Assembly (NCBI GenBank): GCA_020249465.1
Contig: JADCFP010000029.1
Span: 1-64,000 of the forward strand
Reading direction: 5' to 3'
Source: Roseomonas sp.
GTDB lineage: Bacteria > Pseudomonadota > Alphaproteobacteria > Acetobacterales > Acetobacteraceae
DNA length: 64,000 nucleotides
Shown: one piece after another, positions 56,448 to 64,000 of the stretch
Numbering within the stretch: position 1 is the stretch's first letter
Layout: each line of letters opens with the position of its first letter
Translations under genes and position numbers: made by a program
The notes under the pieces: generated by a model
The model's database searches: none
What the model saw: only the letters and a program-made list of their open reading frames with translations
Told to the model about the DNA's origin: nothing

Positions 56448-57671
56448 ATGGCCCGTATCGTCATGAAATTCGGCGGCACCTCAGTCGCTGATCTGGATCG
56501 TATCCGCAATGTCGCTGCCCGCGTGAAGCGAGAGGTGGATGCCGGCCATCAGGTCGCGGTCGTGGTTTCCGCCATGTCGGGTGTTACCAATCAGCTGGTG
56601 AAATGGTGCCAGGACCTCTCGGCGCTGCATGATGCCCGCGAATATGACACGGTGGTCGCGACCGGTGAGCAGGTGACAACGGGCCTGACCGCCATTGCGC
56701 TGCAGGCGATTGGCGTTGATGCGCGGTCTTGGCAGGGCTGGCAGGTGCCGATCATCACCGACCAGGCGCATGGCAAGGCCCGCGTTGAATCCATTGATGG
56801 CGCGGCCTTGATTGAACGTATGCAGCAAGGTCAGGTACCTGTGGTGGCGGGGTTTCAGGGCGTTGACCCGAAACGCAACCGCATCACCACGCTTGGCCGT
56901 GGCGGGTCTGATCTTTCGGCTGTTGCCATCGCCGCTGCGGTGAAGGCGGATCGCTGTGATATCTACACCGATGTGGATGGCATCTACACGACCGACCCGC
57001 GCATTGTGCCGCGCGCGCGCAAGCTTGAGCGGATTTCCTATGAGGAAATGCTGGAACTCGCTTCCGTTGGCGCCAAGGTCTTGCAGACGCGTTCGGTGGA
57101 ACTTGCGATGAAGCAGCGTGTGCGCGTGCAGGTGCTCTCCAGCTTTGAAGACAAGCCTGGCTCGCTCGTGGTTGATGAGGATGAAATCGTGGAACAGCCC
57201 GTCGTTTGCGGCATCGCCTATTCGCGCGATGACGCCAAGATAACGCTTCGCCGTGTGCCGGACCGGCCCGGGGTGGCCGCCGCCGTTTTCGGCGCGCTCG
57301 CCAAGGCCAATGTGAATGTGGACATGATTGTCCAGAATGTCGGTGCCGATGGCGGCACGGATATGACGTTTACTATCGGCAAGGTTGATCTGGCGCGCGC
57401 GCAGGATGTGCTGGCGAAGGCGCAGGCCGATCTTGGCTATGAAGCGCTGCTGGCTGACCCGGATGTGACCAAAATCAGCGTGGTGGGGATTGGCATGCGC
57501 AGCCACGCCGGGGTTGCCACCACCATGTTCAAGGCGCTTTCGGAAAAGGGCATCAATATCCAGGTGATCTCCACCAGCGAAATCAAGGTAAGCGTGCTGG
57601 TTGGCGCTGACTACACCGAACTTGCCGTGCGCGCCCTGCACACGGCCTATGGGCTGGATGCGCCGGCATGA
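56448..57671 (+). CDS. lysC: Aspartate kinase
   Basis: MARIVMKFGGTSVADLDRIRNVA...GRGGSDLSAVAIAAAVKADRCDIYTDVDGIYTTDPRIVPRA. Confidence 0.97.
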   Translation: MARIVMKFGGTSVADLDRIRNVAARVKREVDAGHQVAVVVSAMSGVTNQLVKWCQDLSALHDAREYDTVVATGEQVTTGLTAIALQAIGVDARSWQGWQVPIITDQAHGKARVESIDGAALIERMQQGQVPVVAGFQGVDPKRNRITTLGRGGSDLSAVAIAAAVKADRCDIYTDVDGIYTTDPRIVPRARKLERISYEEMLELASVGAKVLQTRSVELAMKQRVRVQVLSSFEDKPGSLVVDEDEIVEQPVVCGIAYSRDDAKITLRRVPDRPGVAAAVFGALAKANVNVDMIVQNVGADGGTDMTFTIGKVDLARAQDVLAKAQADLGYEALLADPDVTKISVVGIGMRSHAGVATTMFKALSEKGINIQVISTSEIKVSVLVGADYTELAVRALHTAYGLDAPA

Positions 57672-58708
57672 GCGATGACATGACCAAGGCCCTGGCGCAG
57701 CTTGATCGGCTGATGGCGCGTGGCGCGGCGTTTCTGGGCGCGCGCTATGCCATCATGGGTGGCGCCATGTCCTGGGTCAGCGAAAGGCATTTGGTCTCGG
57801 CGCTGTCGAATGCGGGCGCCTTTGGGGTAATTGCCTGCGGGGCGATGGAACCGCCGCGCCTGGCGGAAGAAATAGCGGGAACCCAGGCGCTGACCACCAA
57901 GCCCTTCGGCGTCAATCTGATTACCATGCACCCCAGGCTGGATCAGCTGGTGGATACCTGCCTGGCGGCGCGCGTTTCGCACATTGTTTTTGCTGGCGGC
58001 ATTCCGCCCGGCACCGCAATCAAGAAGGCCAAGGATGGCGGGGCGAAGGTGGTGTGTTTTGCGCCCGCACTCGCGCTGGCCAAGCGCCTGATCCGCGCCG
58101 GGGCGGATGCCTTGGTGATTGAAGGCAGCGAAGCGGGCGGGCATATCGGGCCGGTGTCGCTGACCGTGCTCGCGCAGGAAATCCTGCCCCATATCCGCGA
58201 TGTGCCGGTTTTTGTGGCGGGCGGCATTGGGCGGGGTGAGGCAATCTTATCCTATCTGGAAATGGGTGCAGCCGGCGTGCAGCTCGGCACGCGTTTTGTA
58301 TGCGCTCGGGAATCCATCGCGCATGCCAATTTCAAGCAGGCCTTCATTCGCGGCAATGCGCGCGATGCCATGCCGACCATCCAATTGGATGAAAACTTCC
58401 CGGTGATCCCGGTGCGCGCTTTGCAGAATGAAGGCACCAAGCGCTTTCTGGAACATCAGGCTGAGACCATTCGTCGCTTCCAATCCGGTGAACTGACCAA
58501 GGAAGCCGCGCAATTGGATATCGAACATTTCTGGGCCGGGGCGCTGCGCCGTGCCGTGATTGATGGCGATGTCGAAAATGGCTCGCTCATGGCCGGGCAA
58601 TCGGTTGGCATGGTGACGCAGGAACAGACTGCCGCTGAAATCATCGCTGAATTGCGCGATCAGGCCGCACAGGCGATTATGGCGCGCTCTGCCGCCGCTG
58701 TTGCCTGA
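57668..58708 (+). CDS. Nitronate monooxygenase-type NAD(P)H-dependent flavin oxidoreductase
   Basis: AIMGGAMSWVSERHLVSALSNAGAFGVIACG...VIEGSEAGGHIGP...VFVAGGIGRGEAILSYLEMGAAGVQLGTRFVCARES. Confidence 0.92.
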   Translation: MSDDMTKALAQLDRLMARGAAFLGARYAIMGGAMSWVSERHLVSALSNAGAFGVIACGAMEPPRLAEEIAGTQALTTKPFGVNLITMHPRLDQLVDTCLAARVSHIVFAGGIPPGTAIKKAKDGGAKVVCFAPALALAKRLIRAGADALVIEGSEAGGHIGPVSLTVLAQEILPHIRDVPVFVAGGIGRGEAILSYLEMGAAGVQLGTRFVCARESIAHANFKQAFIRGNARDAMPTIQLDENFPVIPVRALQNEGTKRFLEHQAETIRRFQSGELTKEAAQLDIEHFWAGALRRAVIDGDVENGSLMAGQSVGMVTQEQTAAEIIAELRDQAAQAIMARSAAAVA

Positions 58709-58723
58709 CCCGCTGGAACCCCG

Positions 58724-59698
58724 ATGAAGCGCTCTGCCCGCACTGAAAACACTGTCCAGGAAGCCGCCCGGGTTGGCGAGGAACTGCGCGAGGCGCGGAT
58801 TGCCCTTGGCATCAGCGTTGAGGATGCGGCGACGCAGCTGCGTATCAACAAGCGCTATCTGATGGCGCTAGAGGAAGGGCGGGTAAAGGATTTGCCCGGC
58901 GCCGCCTATGCCGTTGGTTTCGTCAGGTCCTATGCCACCGCGCTCGGGCTTGACGCGGATGATGCCGTGCGGCGTTTTCGCGATGTTTCCGGCACTGCGG
59001 TGGCGAAGCAGGGCGATCTGGTCTTCCCCGAACCCGTTCCCCGGCGCGGTATCCCGACCGGTGTGCTGGCGGCACTTGGCGTTGCGATTGCGCTCGCCGG
59101 CTATATCGCCTGGTATCAATGGAGCGGACGTGGCGCGCGCGTTGTGGATAGCGTGCCGCCCTTGCCGCCCCGGCTGGAACGCGCGGCTGATGCCACGACC
59201 TCAGCGCGCGAGGCGCCCGCCCCGGTGGCGGAACCGCCCGCGCCCGCGCCTGCCCCGGCACCGGTTGCCGCACCCGCGCCGCCGCCACGCATAGACCCCG
59301 ACAAGCCCCGCATCGTGATCCGCGCCAAGGGCGAAAGCTGGGTGCAAATTCGCGACAATCCCGGCAATCGGGTTATCACGGATCGTGTGCTGCGCGCGGG
59401 CGAGACCGTGGAAATCCCCAATCGCCCAGGGATCGTGCTGACCACGGGCAAGGCCGAGAACCTCGATATCCTGCTGGATGGGCAGGATGTGGACCCCTTC
59501 GGCGGCCCCGGTGTGCGGCGCAATATCGCGCTGGAACCTGACCGGCTGCGCCCGCCGCCTGCCCAGGCCCCGGCGCCGGCTGCTGCGCCCGCGCCGCCGC
59601 GCCCGCCGGCTGCCACCCCGCAGCCTGCGCCCGCCACTCGTCCGCCGGCGGCAACCCAACCCGCGACACCCACGCCGCCAACCCCGCCACGGCCCTGA
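58724..59698 (+). CDS. RodZ-like HTH_25/DUF4115 protein with Pro/Ala-rich tail
   Basis: VGEELREARIALGISVEDAATQLRINKRYLMALEEG; one TM; ESWVQIRDNPGNRVITDRVLRAGETVEIPNRPGIVLTTGKAENLDILLDGQ. Confidence 0.85.
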   Translation: MKRSARTENTVQEAARVGEELREARIALGISVEDAATQLRINKRYLMALEEGRVKDLPGAAYAVGFVRSYATALGLDADDAVRRFRDVSGTAVAKQGDLVFPEPVPRRGIPTGVLAALGVAIALAGYIAWYQWSGRGARVVDSVPPLPPRLERAADATTSAREAPAPVAEPPAPAPAPAPVAAPAPPPRIDPDKPRIVIRAKGESWVQIRDNPGNRVITDRVLRAGETVEIPNRPGIVLTTGKAENLDILLDGQDVDPFGGPGVRRNIALEPDRLRPPPAQAPAPAAAPAPPRPPAATPQPAPATRPPAATQPATPTPPTPPRP

Positions 59699-59773
59699 GA
59701 TTTTTCAAGTCTTTCGGCGCGGCGAAAGCCTCGGCATAATCGGCGGCGAAAACCAGCCTTTGGGGTCCGCCTT

Positions 59774-60883
59774 ATGTCCTATCGTCCCTATCAAAAGATC
59801 GAGCGCCGCAAATCCCGCCTGATCCATGTCGGGCGCGTGCCGGTGGGGGGCGATTCGCCGATCTCCGTCCAGACCATGACCAATACGCCGACCGAAGACG
59901 CGGCGGCGACGATTGCGCAAATCCGCCGCTGCGAATTGGCGGGCGTTGACATTGTGCGTGTGTCTTGCCCGACCGAGGAAGCAACGGCGGCTTTGGCCGA
60001 GATTGTGCGCGAAGTGAATGTGCCGATCGTGGCCGATATTCATTTCCACTATCGCCGCGCCATTGAAGCGGCGGAAGCGGGCGCAGCCTGCCTGCGCATC
60101 AATCCCGGCAATATTGGGTCGAAGGAACGCGTGAAGGAAGTGATCAAGGCCGCGCGCGATCATGGCTGTTCCATTCGCATCGGCGTGAATGCCGGCAGCC
60201 TTGAGAAGCATTTGCTGGAAAAATACGGCGAACCCAATCCGGAAGCGCTGGTGGAAAGCGCGCTTTGGCATGCGGATCATTTGCTGCAAGAGGATTTTCA
60301 CGAATTCAAGATCAGCGTGAAGGCATCTGATGTGTTCCTCGCCGTTGCTGCCTATCAGCAATTGGCGGAAGCTTGTGATCACCCCTTGCATATCGGCATT
60401 ACGGAAGCGGGCGGGAAGCGCACCGGGACGGTGAAATCCGCGATCGGCCTTGGGTCGCTGCTTTGGGCCGGCATTGGCGATACGCTGCGTGTGTCCCTGT
60501 CCGCCGAGCCGGAGGAAGAGGTTTCGGTTGGCTGGGAATTGCTGAAATCGCTGCATCTGCGCCATCGCGGGGTGAAGGTGATTTCCTGCCCAAGCTGCGC
60601 GCGGCAGGGTTTTGATGTGATCCGCACGGTGGAAAAGCTGGAGGAACGGCTTTCGCATATTGTTGAACCCATCAGCCTTTCCATCATCGGCTGCGTGGTG
60701 AATGGCCCCGGTGAGGCGCTGATGACCGATATCGGCCTGACCGGCGGCGGCGCTGGCACTCACATGGTCTATAGCGCCGGCAAGACCGACCACACGATCC
60801 GGTCTGAGGAAATGGTGGATCACATTGTGGGCCTGGTGGAAGCCAAGGCGGCGGCGCTGCGCATGGCGAAGGCAGCGGAATAG
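59774..60883 (+). CDS. ispG: 4-hydroxy-3-methylbut-2-enyl-diphosphate synthase
   Basis: [56 protein letters not shown]...[13 protein letters not shown]. Confidence 0.97.
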   Translation: MSYRPYQKIERRKSRLIHVGRVPVGGDSPISVQTMTNTPTEDAAATIAQIRRCELAGVDIVRVSCPTEEATAALAEIVREVNVPIVADIHFHYRRAIEAAEAGAACLRINPGNIGSKERVKEVIKAARDHGCSIRIGVNAGSLEKHLLEKYGEPNPEALVESALWHADHLLQEDFHEFKISVKASDVFLAVAAYQQLAEACDHPLHIGITEAGGKRTGTVKSAIGLGSLLWAGIGDTLRVSLSAEPEEEVSVGWELLKSLHLRHRGVKVISCPSCARQGFDVIRTVEKLEERLSHIVEPISLSIIGCVVNGPGEALMTDIGLTGGGAGTHMVYSAGKTDHTIRSEEMVDHIVGLVEAKAAALRMAKAAE

Positions 60884-60889
60884 GCCGCC

Positions 60890-61207
60890 ATGCACGCCGA
60901 AATCCTGCGCCATCGGGAAACGCTCGCGGCCCTGTGCCGCCGACATGGCGTGGCGCGGCTTGATGTTTTCGGCTCGGCGGCGCGCGGCGCGGATTTTGAC
61001 CCAGCGCGCAGCGATGTGGATTTGCTGGTGGAATTTGCGCCGACCACGCCGCGCAGCTTCGCCAGCCTTCTGGCCTTCGAGGAAGATGCCTCCCAGGCGC
61101 TGGCGCGACCTGTCGAGGTTGTGGAACGCCGTGCCATTGAAGAAAGCACAAATTATATCCGCCGTCGCCGTATTCTGGCGGAAGCGGAAGCTCTGTTCGG
61201 CGCATGA
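60890..61207 (+). CDS. mntA: MntA-type nucleotidyltransferase antitoxin
   Basis: LDVFGSAARGADFDPARSDVDLLVEF (GSx10DxD minimal NTase). Confidence 0.88.
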   Translation: MHAEILRHRETLAALCRRHGVARLDVFGSAARGADFDPARSDVDLLVEFAPTTPRSFASLLAFEEDASQALARPVEVVERRAIEESTNYIRRRRILAEAEALFGA

Positions 61208-61563
61208 GCCTACCGCCGGCGGAACGAGATGCTGCGCTGCTGCTGGACATGCTCACTTGGGCTGGACAGGCGGCGGATTTCGTGCGGGATCTGGACGAGG
61301 CCAGCTTCCGTGCCAGCAAGCTGCATCAGGCGGCCGTTACGCGTTGTATCGCTGTGGTGGGGGAGGCTGCTGGGCGTCTTTCGCGTCCGTTGCGAGAGGC
61401 GCATCCGGATATTCCTTGGGCGCTCATGATCGGTATGCGCAACAAGTTGATCCATGATTATGGTGATGTTGCTATTGATATCCTCTGGCAGGGCGCGCGC
61501 GAGGAATTGCCGCGCCTTGCGCTTTGGCTGCGTCCGCTGGTTCCACCAGACAACGCCCTTTAG
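61204..61563 (+). CDS. hepT: HepT-like HEPN (DUF86) toxin
   Basis: VVGEAAGRLSRPLREAHPDIPWALMIGMRNKLIHDYGDVAIDILW: Rx4HxY motif RNKLIHDY; ATGA overlap with mntA. Confidence 0.9.
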   Translation: MSLPPAERDAALLLDMLTWAGQAADFVRDLDEASFRASKLHQAAVTRCIAVVGEAAGRLSRPLREAHPDIPWALMIGMRNKLIHDYGDVAIDILWQGAREELPRLALWLRPLVPPDNAL

Positions 61564-61608
61564 TTCATCCAACTTGCCGTTCAGCTTCAGACAGGATACC
61601 GACCCGGC

Positions 61609-62850
61609 ATGTCCAGCCAATTGCAGCCCGCCCGTGGCACCCGTGACCTGATCGGTGAGGAATTCCGCCGCCACCATGCGGTGGCCGAAGCCGCGCGGCG
61701 CATTTCCGCCCTTTACGGCTTTGAGGAATGGGCGACGCCCATTTTTGAAGACACGCGCGTCTTTGCCCGCGGGCTTGGCGATACCTCCGATGTGGTTTCC
61801 AAGGAAATGTACAGCTTCACCGACCGCGGTGGGGAAAGCCTGACTTTGCGCCCGGAAATGACCGCCGGTGTGTGCCGTGCGCTGGTTTCCAACGGCCTCA
61901 CGCAATCCAATTTGCCGCGCAAGGTTTTCTATGCCGGGCCGATGTTTCGTTATGAACGCCCGCAAAAGGGGCGCTACCGGCAATTCCACCAGATCGGCAT
62001 CGAAGTCCTGGGCGCGGCCGAACCGCTGGCTGACGCGGAAGTGATCGCCTGCGGCTGGCATATCCAGCAGGAACTCGGCATCGCTGAAGGCACGGTGCTG
62101 GAAATCAATACGCTCGGCGATGCGCCATCGCGTGATGCCTATCGCGCCGCGCTGGTTGCCTATTTCAGCGCCCATCGCGATGCGCTGAGCCATGACAGCC
62201 GCGTGCGGCTTGAAAAAAACCCTTTGCGAATCCTGGATTCAAAGGATGAGACGGACCGCGCCATTGTCGCCGGTGCGCCGGTGATTGGCGACCATCTCAC
62301 CCCCGAAGCGGCAGCCTTCTACGCGACAGTCAAGAAGCACCTGACACGCTTTGGCGTGCCCTTTCGCGAAAACCCGCGCATTGTGCGTGGCCTTGATTAC
62401 TACAGCCACACCGCCTTTGAATTCGTGACCGATAAGCTCGGCGCGCAGGGCACGGTGATGGCGGGCGGGCGCTACAATGGCCTGGTTGAGGAAATGGGTG
62501 GCCCGCCGACACCTTCCGTCGGCTGGGCCGCCGGCATCGAAAGGCTGGCGATGCTGCTGCCGCAAAGCCCCGCCGCGCCGCGCCCCGTTGCGGTTATCCC
62601 TGTGGGCGATGAGGCCGAAGGCCCTGCGCTTGATCTGTTGCAGGCGTTGCGTGCGGCGGGTGTGGTGGCGGAAATCGCCTATCGCGGCAATCTCAAGCGC
62701 CGGATGGAACGCGCCAATCGCATCAATGCCCGCGCCGCCGTTATTCTAGGCGAAGCGGAAATCGCCGCCGGTGTCGCGCAATTGCGTGATCTGGATGCCG
62801 GCACGCAGGAAAGCGTCGCAATCGCCGATATCCCCGCCCGCCTGAAATGA
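61609..62850 (+). CDS. hisS: Histidyl-tRNA synthetase
   Basis: [19 protein letters not shown]...[18 protein letters not shown]...[24 protein letters not shown]...[28 protein letters not shown]. Confidence 0.97.
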   Translation: MSSQLQPARGTRDLIGEEFRRHHAVAEAARRISALYGFEEWATPIFEDTRVFARGLGDTSDVVSKEMYSFTDRGGESLTLRPEMTAGVCRALVSNGLTQSNLPRKVFYAGPMFRYERPQKGRYRQFHQIGIEVLGAAEPLADAEVIACGWHIQQELGIAEGTVLEINTLGDAPSRDAYRAALVAYFSAHRDALSHDSRVRLEKNPLRILDSKDETDRAIVAGAPVIGDHLTPEAAAFYATVKKHLTRFGVPFRENPRIVRGLDYYSHTAFEFVTDKLGAQGTVMAGGRYNGLVEEMGGPPTPSVGWAAGIERLAMLLPQSPAAPRPVAVIPVGDEAEGPALDLLQALRAAGVVAEIAYRGNLKRRMERANRINARAAVILGEAEIAAGVAQLRDLDAGTQESVAIADIPARLK

Positions 62851-63902
62851 GCCTGCCATCCCGCCTTGATAGGTTGCTCTCCCGTGCGGAGGAGCTGCGC
62901 CATATGCTCTCCACCGCGCCGGGGGCGGATATTGGCGCGCTGTCCAAGGAATTGGCGGAGCTTGAGCCGCTCGTTGAGAAATACGCTGAATATCGCACGG
63001 CTGAACGCGCGCGCGATGAAGCCCAGGCCATGCTGGCTGATCCCGAAATGCGCGAATTGGCCGAAGCCGAATGGCTCACGCAAAAGGAACGCGTGCCCGC
63101 GCTGGAACATGAAATCCGCATCATGCTGCTGCCGCGCGACGCAGCGGATGAACGGAGCGCCATTCTGGAAATCCGCCCGGCCGCTGGCGGGGATGAGGCC
63201 GGGCTATTCGCCGCCGAACTGTTCCGCGCCTATCAGCGCTATTCGGAAGGGCGCGGCTGGCGCTTTGAAGTGCTGGATTATGACGAAAACGAATTGGGCG
63301 GCATCAAGGGGGCGACGGCGGAAATCGCCGGGCGCGGGGTTTTCGCGCGGCTCAAATACGAAAGCGGCGTGCATCGCGTCCAGCGCGTGCCAACCACTGA
63401 AACGCAAGGGCGCATCCATACCTCTACCGTGACGGTCGCCGTGCTGCCGGAAGCCGAGGAAGTGGATGTGCAGATCGAAGACAAGGATCTGCGCATTGAC
63501 ACCTATCGCGCTTCCGGCGCCGGTGGGCAGCATGTGAACAAGACCGATAGCGCAGTGCGCATCACCCATATGCCAAGCGGCATTGTGGTTGCGATGCAGG
63601 AAGAAAAAAGCCAGCACAAGAACCGCGCCAAGGCGATGAAGGTGCTGCGCGCCAGGCTTTACGAACAGCAGCGCAATGCCGTTGATCAGGCGCGCGCGGC
63701 GGATCGCCGCAGCCAGGTTGGCACGGGTGATCGGTCCGAACGCATCCGCACCTATAACTTCCCGCAAGGGCGCGTGACGGATCACCGCATCGGCCTCACG
63801 CTGCATAAGATTGACCGCGTGATGCTTGGCGAATTCGACGATGTGTTTGATGCGCTGATCGCGGAAGACCAGGCAGCGCGGCTCGCGGCGGAAGCGGCGT
63901 GA
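62847..63902 (+). CDS. prfA: Peptide chain release factor 1
   Basis: [25 protein letters not shown]...[29 protein letters not shown]. Confidence 0.98.
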   Translation: MSLPSRLDRLLSRAEELRHMLSTAPGADIGALSKELAELEPLVEKYAEYRTAERARDEAQAMLADPEMRELAEAEWLTQKERVPALEHEIRIMLLPRDAADERSAILEIRPAAGGDEAGLFAAELFRAYQRYSEGRGWRFEVLDYDENELGGIKGATAEIAGRGVFARLKYESGVHRVQRVPTTETQGRIHTSTVTVAVLPEAEEVDVQIEDKDLRIDTYRASGAGGQHVNKTDSAVRITHMPSGIVVAMQEEKSQHKNRAKAMKVLRARLYEQQRNAVDQARAADRRSQVGTGDRSERIRTYNFPQGRVTDHRIGLTLHKIDRVMLGEFDDVFDALIAEDQAARLAAEAA

Positions 63903-64000
63903 GCGAAGCCGCCTGCGCCGATCCTGCCGGCACGATTGGGTTTTTTCTCTGTCAGGCCGGGCAAAGGCTGCGCGGTGCGGCGATTGAAGCGCCACGGCTG
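63899..64000 (+). CDS. prmC: Start of peptide chain release factor methyltransferase (truncated by window end)
   Basis: GTG start overlapping the prfA stop (GTGA); conserved prfA-prmC order; only ~34 codons visible. Confidence 0.6.
   Translation, partial: MSEAACADPAGTIGFFLCQAGQRLRGAAIEAPRL

Noticed and set aside
56481-57641. 386-aa minus-strand ORF
   Set aside because: Antisense of lysC; shadow ORF.
59705-60946. 413-aa minus-strand ORF
   Set aside because: Antisense of ispG; shadow ORF.

Overview
A 64 kb chromosomal window from a GC-rich alphaproteobacterium. The gene content (orphan Bug/TctC receptors, catabolic CoA-ester genes, ispG/hisS/prfA) resembles Acetobacteraceae/Roseomonas-like genomes; the taxon is inference. 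About 60 CDSs are supportable. They include a dipeptide-type ABC transporter operon, a sulfite dehydrogenase pair (sorA/sorB), a CoA-thioester dicarboxylate-type catabolic cluster, tamA/tamB, a large RTX-Hint protein, a CDP-glucose sugar trio, an MntA/HepT-type toxin-antitoxin pair, one tRNA-Val(CAC), and a housekeeping block (yraN, ubiG, lysC, ispG, hisS, prfA, start of prmC). IS21 and IS3 remnants lie at the left edge. The observations most worth following up are: (1) an RTX protein whose ~19-aa repeats alternate DSL/DTL strictly, a two-unit higher-order repeat, ending in a Hint domain; (2) an A/T-rich islet carrying one YaaC-like, possibly HEPN-type gene; (3) a MaoC / acyl-CoA dehydrogenase / CoA-transferase / Bug operon beside MmgE-PrpD and CitE-like genes; (4) several intergenic hairpin elements, including a repeated 44-bp palindrome, a 123-bp element bounded by inverted ACCACTAG, and hairpins that overlap stop codons. 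All calls come from reading motifs and ORFs; no database search was run.
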